Shown: piece by piece, positions 15,101 through 25,117 of the stretch | Layout of the letters: each line of letters starts with the position of its first letter | Numbering within the stretch: position 1 is the stretch's first letter | DNA from: Casuarius casuarius | Taxonomy: Eukaryota > Chordata > Aves > Casuariiformes > Casuariidae | NCBI GenBank assembly: GCA_003342895.1 | Contig: PTFA01000081.1 | Span: forward strand, 1,457,397-1,521,396 | Length of the DNA: 64,000 bases | Reading direction: 5' to 3' | The notes under the pieces: generated by a model | The model's input: the letters and a program-made list of their open reading frames with translations, nothing else | Databases searched by the model: none | What the model was told of the DNA's origin: nothing | Position numbers and translations under genes: made by a program

Positions 15101-18100
15101 GATGTCCATATAAGCTGTGACGCTTAAGATATCAGTGTTCATTTGTCGCTATATCCTGCGTAGACAGTGGTAGCTAAGGCAAAGGAACAACCTCAGTTGT
15201 CTTTTGGGACTGTGAGACAAAGCCCTATGTTTTTGTCTCTTAGTCTGCAAGAGACAAGGTAGTTAATCTTGATCAGAGTCCACACTGATAGTTCTTAAAA
15301 AAAAAAAACTTTAGAAGACCCCTCTCTCGCCTTTCCTCCCGCACAAAAAAAAGAAAATTTAGATTGGATCTCTTGTTTATAGGGCTCATGCCTCACCACT
15401 TTGGGGTGGAGCTCATATTCAATTGACCTCAAAATGGCTAAAGTATTTGAGATTTGGCCTTTCCTGCAAAAATGACCAGTGCTCATAAATGACTGTCTGC
15501 TGAGGCATCTCTAATGTTTGAGAGTTGGTCAGATACAGACATTATCAGAATAAATTCTGAAAGGTAGACATAGCAGAAAAAGGTTGCATTTCTTCAGGAG
15601 AAACATCAAGCTGTTTTCTGCCCATGCTTCATCCTCCACACCTGCAAATCTCCTGGGTTCCTTAGGTGTCATTCCTCAAGAAGTTGAAAGCCTCAATGAT
15701 CTCTTATGCATGGTGTCCACTTCTGTGTTTGTCCCTGTGACCATCAGACCTGTAGAGGGAAATGTTAGGTGCTGTCAAAGAGACTTCATGGTTTTCTTAC
15801 TGTAACCCGTGGGATGGGAAGTGTCAGCTGGGTATTCCACAAATAACAAACTAGCTTAGCTCTCACTGAGAGGTTAGATATCTTTCAATTTTCTTAGTCT
15901 CTAAATCAGAGATAAGAATATAAGAACCCCAATCAGACTGTCCCTTTTAACCAGCAAGGAATATGCCATGGCTTCCACTATGGTATTTGTTGACTGCAGG
16001 TGCCTAAAACAAAATTTCAGCTGGGTTGGTGAGAGCCCAGCTTGAACCATTTGTGGTCCATTTTGTAATTTCTTACATTAAATTTACAGGAATTCTGAGA
16101 AAATCATTATCTAGGTCTGTGTATAAAATGTTTAACAAAGTGCAAAAGAGATTAACTGGATTTAGAAAAGGTAATGCCTCTTAGTATTTAAATTTGTATT
16201 TAAGTTAGCTCCTCAGGAATCTTTGATAATGGCATCCTTACTGAAACTTCAGGTCCAAGTGTCGGTACTATTATTTGATTGCTACGGATTATGGATATAA
16301 AGTGTTTTGTGCTCATGGATTTCCCCTCCCCCTCTCATTTAAGTTACCATGTGTACCCTGCCTGCAGAAATAATTCTGGGATCATTGGATTTTCCATTAC
16401 TGTAACAACACAAGCAACCAAAAATAAGTAAGTCTTATTAATTTAAGAATGGTTTGGCTTCTAGTGTTTCCAGCTGGGGACTCTGGGGTTCAGCTGGCAT
16501 GTGTAGACCTGCATATACCTGGACTGGATATTTGTTACAGGAATTCTCAGAATATATTTAATCGATTAGCTCAACTATTTAAGATTCCTTGTTCTTATAA
16601 TGCTTGTATTTACAACTACAGCTATTTATGATACAGCTCTGGGAAACTTGTGTTTATCTGTCAGTCTTAGAAGTGAAAATAACTTTACACAGTTATTTAA
16701 AATCTCTGCTGCATACACTCTGCTATGTTTTGTAATGTTAATATTGCACAGATTGTTAGGGTCTTTCCATTTTATTCCTTTTTGTAAACAGGAGCTCTTT
16801 TTTTTGGAAGTCCATTACCCTTAAAATTTTTTTGTTTCTCTTTGATTGTTAAGAATCTAATATTGGCAATAAAGAACAGGTCTGTGTGAACAACACAACT
16901 TCCCAAAACATCTATTTTGAAATTATTAAACTATTGATTCCCCCCCCCCCAACTGTTTTTTTAGCACGGTTAGTGCCTGAGTGACTTTGCATGTGTCTTT
17001 TTGGGTGCTGATACTTCCGTTTGGTTTGAAGACTGCTGCTGTTTCATAGATGGGGTTTGCAATTTCATGTAACTGTCTTAAAGGAAGAGCAGAAGTTAAA
17101 CATGCCAACTTCAATATCTTTCTCGTTCTGCTCACAGTGATATGATTAAAAATGCTGTGTGGGCAAAGTGGCTTTACTGGGTATTTCCTTTAAACAAGAA
17201 ATTATGTATTTATTGGAGAAAGATGCTCCAAAAAGAAGGAATAGGAAAGCCAGGCACAGGCATAGAAGTGGTAGTGCAATACTTAATTGCAATCTAGAGA
17301 TAAAGATTTTTGGTCAGGTGTTGCCTGAAAGAGGCTTAGAACTGTCAGGATTTTCCCTCTGCTAACTGAAAGAATGCAGAAGACCCCATGTTTGATATAG
17401 GAGAGTTTTGAATCTGAAAGGTAAATGCATTGTCCCTAGCTTCCTTTCTTCTTTTCTTCTTTTTGTCATCTTTCAGTTCTGAATTTGTTGACAAGAAAAT
17501 AGAAGAATTTCTTTTGCACTTTGAGGAAAAAATGAAGCTTTTAACTGAAGATGCATTCCATGCTCAGGTAATTGGAAAGAAATAACCTAGAACACCTCCA
17601 AGGAATGGTGGTGTTCCTTTTTGATTTATTGAAAAACAGAGCAGGCAGCCTGCTTGGAGAGAAAGAAAGAAAAGTGATAGTGTTTCTGTTCCTACTTCTG
17701 TTTTGTGATTTTTAGCTGGAGAACAGAAGAACATTTTTTGAGACTTGCCTCATAACTGAGCAGAGGATACTTAGCATTAAAATCTGTAAAAGAAAAATCT
17801 GTCTTTCCTACAGTGCAAGGCAGTACGGGGCTCGGGGGTTCAGCTTGTTCAGGCGTCTCAATAGATGTCAGTGAATCAGAACTTAAGACAGTTGCCCTAG
17901 CTACAGATATCATTCATTGCAGTAAACATTACTATTGATTGATTTTAATACACTTGACCAGCAGCCTAAGTTAATTGAACTCTAATCATACTTCTTGTCT
18001 AGGGTTCTTGGCTTTCCTGTAAGAGTATTAATTAAAGTATATTTTTACAGGTCAGTGCTCTGATCAATATTAAAGAATGTGAAGATTCTTTTCTTGGTGA

Positions 18101-19678
18101 AGAAGTGGATAGAAATTGGAATGAAGTGATGAGTCAGCAGTATCTTTTTGACAGGCTTGCCTGTGAGGTAGGAAATTTAATTTGAAATTAACTCAGTCGC
18201 ATTCTTATATCTTACTAGCCCTTTAGATTTAAAATACATGATGAAATTCTGATCCGTTAAAATTGGAGATAACTTCCTATTGGCTTCAATGGAGCCATTA
18301 TGTTTTCCGAACAAATATGCTTTTTGAATAGAAAGCATAATATTATTTCAACAAATGGCTGAAACAAACCAAAATGATCACATCACATCAAAAAATAAGC
18401 ATCTAAACTAATCTTTTGAGTGAGTCTTTCAGGTTTTGAAGGCATTGTCCAGCACTTTACAAAGTGAATAGTGGCTATAATCCAGGTCTATTTCACAGAA
18501 TTTGAGGAAACTCAATTTAGTTCCACTTGCTAAGCACTGGCTAGTAGCTCTATCAGAGACTGCTGCTGTTGGAGCTTGCCATTTAGCTATTAGGCTCATA
18601 TTTGGTCCTGGAGTTCATAAATTTGAAAATATAAGGCTTGTAAAGATATTTAAAGTGGTCCTTAATGTTAGCAATCAGATTGCTTTTAAAATACCAGTGC
18701 AGTATTTGGGAACTCATAAAATGTGCTTTTGTGGTTTTAGGTTGAAGCATTAAAATCGTTTACCAAAGCAGACCTGATTGAATGGTTCCAAACTCTCAGA
18801 AGGAATTATAGGAAGATACTCAGTATACATGTAAGTAAATCTGTAGTCAGTACTATGTTAGAATATTTTTCCTTTACATCTTTCCTAATATGAATTAATA
18901 ATGTGACTTTCTTAATTAAATTCCAAGACCTCATCTTTTCTTCTTACCCATGTCCTGTGACTTAAGCATTTTTAAAGTGGACTCCTATGAAAAAAAATTC
19001 AAAATTTTAAAATTCTAAAATGTAACAGTTGAATGCTGCAATTAAAAATATCACTTGCACTGGATGTCAGCCCCTGAACTCCCACTGCTACTTAAAACCA
19101 TAACTTAAGAACTCTGAAAGTTGCAGAAAATGTATGAAATTCTGTAATAGTTTTCATCCCTGTAGTTTTCAAGAGTGGGAATAACCTCATCAGCTTGAGC
19201 CATCTAGATGTTAGGCATGTAGTTAAGCTGCTTCTGTCATGAGTGGAGGGAGACTCATCCAGAGGCGACTACTTCCATTTTCAGACAGGGAAGATGAAGC
19301 ACTACCTGAAAATATTGTCCGTTGACTAGAAAGGGAGCCCAGACTACTAATTTAGAATTCTTAGTCCTAATGAATTAGACTCATAATACTTTGCTAAACT
19401 GACTTATAAAACATGTTTAAAGCTTAGTTTGGATTTTTTACCACCACTTCTTACTGTTTTTCTGGCCTTTGAATTTCCAGGTTGTTGGATATGGCAAGCA
19501 AGAACAGGACTCAGAGTTTGCAACTGTCTTAGATGTTCAGCGTTCATTGCTTGGTGAACTCCCTCAGCTAACTTTCTTACCCCCTTCTTCTTACATGAAA
19601 AATACTGCTTTCATCAGGCACATCAGCGATTTCACGTTAACCCTGAACCTTCTCCCTTACCATAAGATATTAAAATGA
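3024..19678 (+). CDS. NRDC-like: Nardilysin-like M16 metalloprotease, 3' part of gene (17 exons, C-terminal 593 aa)
   Basis: Seventeen exons joined in frame (1,782 nt including stop) encode the C-terminal half of a nardilysin-family protein. NRDC is an M16 (insulysin/pitrilysin) zinc endopeptidase that cleaves on the N-terminal side of arginine in dibasic sites; it also has cytosolic, cell-surface and nuclear roles. Family hallmarks visible here are FLTGDQLLFEYKPE, the near-invariant YKLVAGEHGLIIRVKGFNHK block, SQLFVEGLAQGNVT, NSEVTVYYQ, and the LRTKETLGYHVYP segment. That last segment aligns with the insulysin Arg/Tyr pair that holds substrate in the closed chamber. The C-terminus is LLPYHKILK. 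The HxxEH zinc site and the acidic insert belong to the N-terminal half, upstream of the window. No frameshift or stop is seen and every junction is GT-AG. Blocks such as the last exon differ much more from mammalian NRDC, as I remember it, than I would expect of an orthologue. A second, nardilysin-like paralogue is therefore possible. The family assignment is near certain; orthologue versus paralogue is open. Confidence 0.95.
3265..3388 (+). CDS. NRDC-like: Nardilysin-like exon B
   Basis: The acceptor is CTGTGTAG and the donor GAGG|GTAAAA. It encodes VITDILGLLCPERANLCLL followed by SADNEGRCPLKERWFETPYS. This is the counterpart of the NRDC segment with ...ANLVLLSGANEG..., clearly diverged. 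Confidence 0.93.
3835..3921 (+). CDS. NRDC-like: Nardilysin-like exon C
   Basis: The acceptor is TTGCTTCACAG and the donor ATAG|GTAAGA. It encodes DIDQYWADVWASDFELNQDL then HLPEENKYI. Together with exon B it forms the well-conserved DLHLPxENKYIATDF block. Confidence 0.94.
4542..4661 (+). CDS. NRDC-like: Nardilysin-like exon D
   Basis: The acceptor is TTTCTGTGTTAG and the donor AAAG|GTAACT. It encodes ATDFSLKAPDFPKMDYPVKI and GCMWYKRDKRFKKPK, the M16 middle-domain strand region. Confidence 0.94.
4662..6664 (+). other. Intron with long polypyrimidine acceptor tract
   Basis: Two-kilobase intron with no coding signal. It ends in an almost pure pyrimidine run (6,620-6,660) before the acceptor. 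Read backwards, that run creates Lys-rich spurious ORFs. Pyrimidine-rich direct repeats also occur at about 5,505-5,560. Confidence 0.7.
6665..6716 (+). CDS. NRDC-like: Nardilysin-like exon E (52 nt)
   Basis: The acceptor is CTGTCTCCACAG and the donor AAGAG|GTAAGA. It encodes AYVHFHLISSQVQQSAK. It joins exon D with a split Ala codon and exon F with a split Ser codon, aligning with the NRDC RFHLISPLIQKSA segment. Confidence 0.92.
7857..8007 (+). CDS. NRDC-like: Nardilysin-like exon F
   Basis: The acceptor is TTTATGAAG and the donor CCT|GTAAGT. It encodes VVLLEIFVSILSLNLSEPAY followed by the most conserved nardilysin block (KLVAGEHGLIIRVKGFNHKL). The acceptor has a weak pyrimidine tract but the phase fits exactly. 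Confidence 0.94.
8008..9826 (+). other. Intron
   Basis: About 1.8 kb of AT-rich intron. I see no exon, RNA gene or recognisable repeat. The longer reverse frame at 8,480-8,776 has no splice or protein support. Confidence 0.6.
9827..9954 (+). CDS. NRDC-like: Nardilysin-like exon G
   Basis: The acceptor is TTTCCTTTACAG and the donor CCAA|GTGAGT. It encodes LLLQLVIDHVSDFSFTPAVF, then ELKKTYFNMLIKPEVLAK, matching the NRDC LKKTYFNILIKPE motif. Confidence 0.95.
9955..11687 (+). other. Intron
   Basis: About 1.7 kb of AT-rich intron without recognisable coding or repeat content. Confidence 0.6.
11688..11850 (+). CDS. NRDC-like: Nardilysin-like exon H
   Basis: The acceptor is TTGTTTTCTAG and the donor CAA|GTAAGT. 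It encodes DLHHVILEHGKWSVIDKYRR and then FKSQLFVEGLAQGNVTCQ, a conserved M16 signature region of nardilysin. Confidence 0.95.
11888..11935 (+). repeat. (CT)n/poly-T tract just after the exon H donor
   Basis: Pure pyrimidine tract: about ten CT units followed by T-runs. It starts roughly 37 nt inside the intron following exon H. Confidence 0.9.
11936..13077 (+). other. Intron
   Basis: Intron between exons H and I. Two overlapping + frames at 12,593-12,973 are open but carry no recognisable domain and no matching splice phase. Confidence 0.55.
13078..13109 (+). CDS. NRDC-like: Nardilysin-like exon I (32-nt microexon)
   Basis: The acceptor is TTTCTCTCCTAG and the donor GTGGA|GTGAGT. It encodes EAKDFLSYVVE, counterpart of NRDC ..ESMDFLKYVV. 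Its length is not a multiple of three, and including it keeps the frame into exon J. Confidence 0.9.
13409..13547 (+). CDS. NRDC-like: Nardilysin-like exon J
   Basis: The acceptor is TTGCTCCCTTCAG and the donor CAG|GTAATG. It encodes KLQVAPLAHSCPVQFRVVDL, then LCKVKTLNRNDANSEVTVYY. It matches the NRDC DANSEVTVYYQ block. Confidence 0.95.
14077..14124 (+). CDS. NRDC-like: Nardilysin-like exon K (48 nt)
   Basis: The acceptor is TTTGTTTTAG and the donor GTG|GTAAGT. It encodes AGARSLRECVLMELLV, equivalent to NRDC SGTRSLREYTLMELLV. Confidence 0.93.
14617..14669 (+). CDS. NRDC-like: Nardilysin-like exon L (53 nt)
   Basis: The acceptor is GTATTTCAG and the donor CTTGG|GTAAGC. It encodes THMEEPCFNFLRTKETLG. 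The LRTKE segment carries the Arg equivalent to the insulysin residue that contacts substrate. Its partner Tyr starts exon M. Confidence 0.94.
14670..16343 (+). other. Intron
   Basis: About 1.7 kb of intron. I see no coding exon; the acceptor CTCATTTAAG is preceded by a C/T-rich stretch at about 16,321-16,340. Confidence 0.6.
16344..16427 (+). CDS. NRDC-like: Nardilysin-like exon M
   Basis: The acceptor is CTCATTTAAG and the donor AATAA|GTAAGT. It encodes YHVYPACRNNSGIIGFSITV followed by TTQATKN. The GYHVYP Tyr corresponds to the conserved chamber-closing residue of M16 enzymes. Confidence 0.95.
16428..17476 (+). other. Intron
   Basis: One-kilobase intron, including a C-run at 16,940-16,950. 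No supported gene on either strand. Confidence 0.6.
17477..17567 (+). CDS. NRDC-like: Nardilysin-like exon N
   Basis: The acceptor is CATCTTTCAG and the donor CAG|GTAATT. It encodes SEFVDKKIEEFLLHFEEKMK and LLTEDAFHAQ, matching the NRDC VDKKIEEFL..FEEKI segment. Confidence 0.94.
18051..18167 (+). CDS. NRDC-like: Nardilysin-like exon O
   Basis: The acceptor is TTTTTACAG and the donor GAG|GTAGGA. It encodes VSALINIKECEDSFLGEEVD, then RNWNEVMSQQYLFDRLACE, close to NRDC ..LGEEVDRNWNEVVTQQYLFDRL. Confidence 0.95.
18741..18830 (+). CDS. NRDC-like: Nardilysin-like exon P
   Basis: The acceptor is GTGGTTTTAG and the donor CAT|GTAAGT. It encodes VEALKSFTKADLIEWFQTLR and RNYRKILSIH. This is the NRDC EALKSFSKSDLVSWF region, with a diverged second half. 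Confidence 0.93.
19481..19678 (+). CDS. NRDC-like: Nardilysin-like last exon Q with stop codon
   Basis: The acceptor is GAATTTCCAG. It starts VVGYGKQEQD, passes through QLTFLPPSSY and ends LNLLPYHKILK-TGA. The two ends are conserved with NRDC. The middle loop differs in sequence and lacks the acidic stretch of the mammalian protein. Confidence 0.95.
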   Translation, partial: VVGYGKQEQDSEFATVLDVQRSLLGELPQLTFLPPSSYMKNTAFIRHISDFTLTLNLLPYHKILK

Positions 19679-20400
19679 GTTTTAGCTCTTCTTCTGTGCA
19701 CTGAAGTCTTGTTTAAGTCATTTGCAATTTGAGAACATTCCAAATCATTTAGATTCAGTAATGGATTTTTTACTGTTAGTGAATTTGGGCAAGTTCATTC
19801 TTCATTGTTGTAAATATTAAGGAACAGAGGAATGAAAGGTGTGTAATTGTCCGGTATGGCTCCACATGGAACCAGAACTGCTTTTGAGATGCATGAACTG
19901 TTTGTTCATATAGACAATATGTCTGATTAACTTCAGTTATTGTAAAGTATTTTTAACACAATTTCTGTGTGTTCTGTAGCAAAATAGGACAGAATGATTA
20001 AGAAAAAAAAAAGCAAATATGAGAAATTATTCATCTGATCATCAGAACTGTCATACTAGATCAGACTAACTTCCATCCACCCCATCTCATTTCTGAGAGC
20101 CAGTAATGGATGCTTAGGAAAGAGTTCAAGAACAGTGGATATATGGAGTAATCCTTGCCTGCTGTGTGCCTAGCTCTCAGCTTTTTAGTTTAGATGCTTC
20201 GTGAGCCAGAAGGTACCTCTGAAACACTGTGTTTCATAAGCACAGACAGACCTGTACTTTTTGAATTTGAGTTACTGACTAAAAATTAATTTATACAGTT
20301 AACCCTCACAAGATACTGTTGCAGCAGGTTCCACAGTTTGCTTATGCATGCTGTGAGAAGTATTTTATTTTATGTATTTTGAACCTGCTACCTGAATAAA
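19679..20400 (+). other. NRDC-like: Presumptive 3' UTR of the nardilysin-like gene
   Basis: Sequence following the stop codon up to the first canonical AATAAA. It contains one TGTAAATA Pumilio-type motif at 19,809-19,816. The true end is not provable from sequence alone. Confidence 0.45.
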
Positions 20401-20700
20401 TGTTATTGCATGCCTCCAAGTTATTGTATTGTGAGAAATGGCAGACAATTATTCTCTAGTGCTTTCATTGCACATTAAGTGTATGTACTGTATAGCCTCT
20501 CAGTTATCTTTTTCTGAGTTGAAGCCTTGAAAAATGTAAAAAGTCTCTAGATCATCCTTGTTGCCTTTCTCAGTATCTTTTTTAGTTGCATTAGGCCTTT
20601 TATGAGATGGGAAGATCAAAGTTTCATGCAAAATTAAAAAATACGTTCACCATCGGTTTCCTATACAGGAACATCATTATAGATTCTGTTAACCTCACCT
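20036..20700 (-). repeat. Ancient CR1-type LINE relic (antisense)
   Basis: Reading along + the segment follows the reverse complement of sauropsid CR1 consensus: CATACTAGATCAGAC, then GCAGGTTCCACAG, then GAACCTGCTACCTG, then a TCAGTTATCTTTTTCTGAG block and CATCCTTGTTGCC. This matches CR1 motifs such as 'GGTTCCACAG..AT.C...GTGAAG', 'CTCAGTCTTCTCTTCTCCAGGC' and 'AATCAT..T.GTTGCCC'. It is heavily mutated, therefore old. Boundaries are approximate. Confidence 0.75.
20395..20400 (+). terminator. NRDC-like: Candidate polyadenylation signal AATAAA
   Basis: First canonical AATAAA downstream of the nardilysin-like stop (717 nt after it). T/GT-rich sequence follows. It sits inside the CR1 relic. Confidence 0.45.
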
Positions 20701-23340
20701 ACTCTTTATCAGGCTTTCAGCCTCTGATGTGTTTGAAAAAAATTTTATTATTAAGTTTCTCACCACTTTTATTACCCTTGATGCCTTTAGTATCAAAGTA
20801 ATATGAAGTCAGTTCATGAGGGTCAGGCTTTCAGATGTGTACAGATTTCAGACCTTGCTAATGCATAAGAAGCTATAAAAGATAATTGAATGTAAATTTC
20901 CAATATATTCTGTCAGTTTTTCATTATTTCTGGAAGTCTAAAGCTTGACTTAGCCTTTGTAAGAAAATTGCTGTCATCAAAACTCATCTCTATACATTAC
21001 TTTCCAAGTATTGCTTATCTTCTAAGCATTATTGCGAGGTGTTCTCTTTGTTTAGATCTTATTTATGCCTGTGCCTTATTAGCAAACTACCTAGATACAG
21101 GGATTTTTCTTAAATGTTTGGTCATAAGACTTTCTGTTATTCTGTAGGTGTAATGGCTTAAATTAAATGAATGTACATGCTTTCAGCTTAGTCCCAGTGA
21201 GTGAATATATGCATAAAAGTAAATTGCTACAGTTGGAACTAATTAATTTCTTGACTGGCAGACTCAGCAGATAAATGACCTAATTCAGGGTTTTAAAAAT
21301 ATCTTTGTTATTTGGCCTCAGTTGTACTTGGCCAAGCACTGCAACTGTAACCTCTACTCTTCCACCTAAATTTGCAGCCTTTAGACTAGGGCTACAGAAA
21401 TGAACCAAAGTGCAGACAAGGAAAATATGAAGTCAGCCTTCTATTTGCTGTAATCCTGTATAATCCATCCATTTAACTAGTTTAGGCTCTGTCAAAATAT
21501 CAGAGAGATTTGCTTCTTACATTATCATAACTTCTAGCTCATGTATTACAATGGCTGCCTTGTCACGATTGAAAAGATTGCAATGGTTTCCTTCATAGTG
21601 AGGAAACCCTAGCAAGTAGCAGCATATAGTCCCTTAAAATGATCTCCTACTGATGTACACAGTGAAATTTGAAAGTGATTGAGTGCTGCAAATATTTGAA
21701 AAAGGTTTATTTTATTTTTTTAAATCATTTCCATGCTCATTCATTTTTGTGAAGCACAGTTAGAGATCAGTTGTGGTTACAGGTTAGCTGTACTAAGCTG
21801 TAAGATCTAAAGAACATAGCCTTAACTATTGCTTAAGGTGTGTGTTTTGTTTTTGTTTTGTTTTTCTGGGGGATGCTACCACCAACTGTCTTAAAATCTA
21901 AGTTCATCACACTGCAGTATGTGGCCTCACTTCTGGGGAAGTTGTTGTGAGGTAATGAGGTAATCTGTTGTAGTCTTGAAGCTGACTGAGGACCATGTTT
22001 GACTGTGGCTGCTACTGTGAAATCAAAGCCACAAGTTCATGTTTAGCTGTGTAATGCCTGGTTCAGTGCAACTCACATGTTGACTGGGGAGCCTGTGTCC
22101 ATAGCTCTACAAGTAAAATGAAATGCTGTAGCTCAGTGGTCTGTTCATCTTCTACTGACCAAGGAGCAACAAGCCTGGTAAACTATTTCCTAGGTAGTTC
22201 TCTGTCACTCCTACATTGAAGAATGTCAAACCCCATTTTCTGTTACAGGGACTTGAAAATATTTAGACACAGGTCTGCATATTTTTGTCCTGTGACTGGG
22301 AAGATCAGTGTATACCTACCCTCCAGCTCCTTGCCCACTATAGCAAATTAGGACTTATTCTCTTTCTTTATGTGCAAGAGCTCAGACAGTCCTTCCTCTA
22401 GCCCTGGACAAGCTGGCACAGAATTTGAGAGCTCTGGTTCACCCCAGATTTACCATATTTCACTTCATTGTGTGATGGCAGTCTTTGCTAGGACATGCTT
22501 GCTACTAGCCTGCAGATGATTCTCAGCAGCAGGGAATGCTCTGAGGTCCATTTTTCCTGCAGTGTGGACCAGGTGCATCTCCACAGCCTGAGTCTGATTA
22601 ATATTGGCTTACTGCGTTGACTGTTGCGTTTTCCTCAGCTAGGTCCCCTCGTAGACAGCTTACCAGTCTGCAGCAGGAATGGCTGGTGCTTTTCTCAAGT
22701 TGACCAAAAAGTTCCTTGGTAAGTGACCCAAGTTCCATGGTAAGGCTCAAATCTGGTGTGAAGGAGCCTCTTAAGGCCATCTTTAGAAACTTGGCACCCT
22801 GTATATTGCAATGCTTCTCTGGTAGTGATCACCTCTACCAGCAGCTTCTTTTCAGTATATTTGGGGTGATTCCCTTTTTCTTCACAAACTTGATTGAATG
22901 TTACACCTTAACCAGCCAGCAATGTGCTTGTTTCCCCTGCTCCCTCCTGCCCAAATGCCTTGTAGTCTTTCTGTAAGTCTTGATGTTAACAGGATTATCT
23001 TTTTCTGTTAACAGGCCCTGTGCTTTCAGAAAGAAAAAGAGAACCCAAAACTTATTAGACTGGCTAGCTGATAGAACCATGGAAATGACCATTTGCAAGT
23101 TATCTCAGGAAGACACAGCTGCAAAGCTGGAGCCCCAATTTTGTCATCAGGATAATCCACAACAAACTCAAGCACTACTGAAAGCAACTCTGTTAAGCTG
23201 TCACCTGGGACATTATCCATGCCTTCATCAACCAGTATGCTGTTCCCAGGGCATCCAAGGTTAGTGCAAACTCTTACAGAGTGCTCCTGCCATACTGTTA
23301 TAGCTATTTTTGAATAGAGGCCAGCAGGACTTGCAAAGTA

Positions 23341-23395
23341 AGTGTGTGTGCATCTGCGCGTGTGTGTGTGTGTGCGTGTGTGTGTGTGTGTGCGC
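23341..23395 (+). repeat. (GT)n microsatellite, interrupted
   Basis: Run of GT dinucleotides with several GC interruptions. Confidence 0.97.
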
Positions 23396-23686
23396 ATTTG
23401 CATGCGTGGTGTGTCGAGGTGGCCACAGGCCGCCCAGTATGGTAATGTGCAAATGGATTATGATGAACCTAAAAAGTGCATCTACTTAAGAGCTGAAGTT
23501 ATGCATTCTTCCATATAAATTCACTTTCTCTGTTGACATGTTTTTCTCCTCTGAATCGCTCTAAGGCTGAGACTGTCCAATTAAGAGACAACTAAATTAG
23601 TGCTGGGTATGCTCCACTGTAATATACCAGCCATGAAAGAGTATGCTGTTTATGTATTTTTGCACATACACACACACATGCATGGA

Positions 23687-23742
<56 letters not shown>
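23687..23742 (+). repeat. (CA)n microsatellite
   Basis: About 27 uninterrupted CA units, preceded by a short interrupted CA stretch from 23,664. It is complementary to the GT tract about 290 bp upstream. Confidence 0.98.
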
Positions 23743-23746
<4 letters not shown>

Positions 23747-25111
23747 ACTATAAAGAGAAAAGGTAGCTGGTGTCACAACCGTGTTATGTGTGCACCAACA
23801 GCGTAAATTTATATGTGAATTATCGGCCTTACTGGATTATTTAGTGGTATTGCTTCTGCTTCCCTCCACCTTTTTTCTTTCCGGAACCTTTATGAGATGT
23901 AGCATTGTTGAGAAGAATCTTGGAGTGAGTCAACTTGCAGTTTAAAAAAAAAAAAAAAAAACCTGAAATAATCCATGGTTGTAGCCATCTTCTCAAAGGG
24001 AAGCATGTAAAATAGGAAGCCAGATTTAAAGGTATTTCAAAAGTTAAAGTAAAGGCCTGATTTGACAGAGAGCAAACTCAGTGTGAGGAAATGAGCACAA
24101 ATGGCAGAAATCTAATGTAAACAATTTACACACCTTATATAAATACCAAAGAGATTGAGATGCGTAAGTATAGTTGTATTGCATCTTAATGAAGGTAGTC
24201 ACCACAGTATTACTATGGATTATCTCATAAAGCACAGTTACTCTGTGTCAAAAAAGTGATTTTTTTTTTTTTTTTAAGTTGATATATAATTCTATTGCTA
24301 ATACACTATAAGGTTGAAAAAAGAAACCTGAAAAAATACCTGCTGTTATAGCAGATATATCTCAAAGGCTCATATAGGTTTGGGATTCTTTTCTGAGGCT
24401 CTGCCACTCCCCAGCCCCCTATCCCCCCAGTCAGTGTTTGTTTACCACAATATTACTTTACTGTGATATTTAACTAAAATGGAGAAATATTTTAAAATAA
24501 GACAAACTTATTTTCAGTTAAACAGAAAAACCACTAGCAGCACATAAATCCTTATTAGTTTTGTAATAACTATTTTTGTCTGAAAGGTCTTCACTACTTG
24601 CCTGTGTTCCCTTGGGGAGGAAAAAAATGACTGAAAGTTACTTTTAATAAATACACTACTTCAAAAAGCATTATAACAGCACAAACCATTTTAAGGTTGT
24701 ATAGTCTGTTGTCTTCAGTGCTCCAATTCATCATGCTGCTTTGAGTATATTCTGCAAAATTCCTGGGGTAGGAAAAAGAATGTGCTTTTGAGGCACATTT
24801 TGGTGTTCTTGGTTTTCAAGAGGTCCATAATCAATGGATATTAGTGTTTAAGGCCAGTTTATTGCACTGGCTAATGACTGAATTTAAGTTACGCAGTAGA
24901 CTTCCCACAAAGACAGACCAAAGCGGACATACAGCAGTAACTAAAAGTAGGTCTTGTAAATATTTGACTGTGCTCAAGCTTCTCGGTGCTCTGGGAAATG
25001 CAGTACACAATGGGGAGAAGTTCATATAAGATCCACCCCTCCTGTCCATTTCAGGAAATGCCTCCAGTTATCCCTCCTCTGTTCATAGTATTCTTGTTTC
25101 TCATCTATGAT

Positions 25112-25117
25112 TTTATT
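25112..25117 (-). terminator. LRP8: Candidate distal poly(A) signal AATAAA for LRP8
   Basis: TTTATT on +, that is AATAAA on the LRP8 strand, about 4.1 kb after the stop. Confidence 0.3.

Larger units (their letters stand above)
20700..25100. other. Intergenic region between two convergent genes
   Basis: No convincing exon on either strand. It holds the GT and CA microsatellites, poly-A (23,944-23,961) and poly-T (24,260-24,275) runs, and otherwise unremarkable AT-rich DNA. Open frames here, including 22,716-22,976 and 23,026-23,403, are unsupported; the latter owes its His/Thr runs to the microsatellite. Confidence 0.6.

Noticed and set aside
23026..23403. 125-codon minus ORF with His-Thr repeats
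   Set aside because: The repeats are the GT microsatellite read as codons; no domain elsewhere in the frame.
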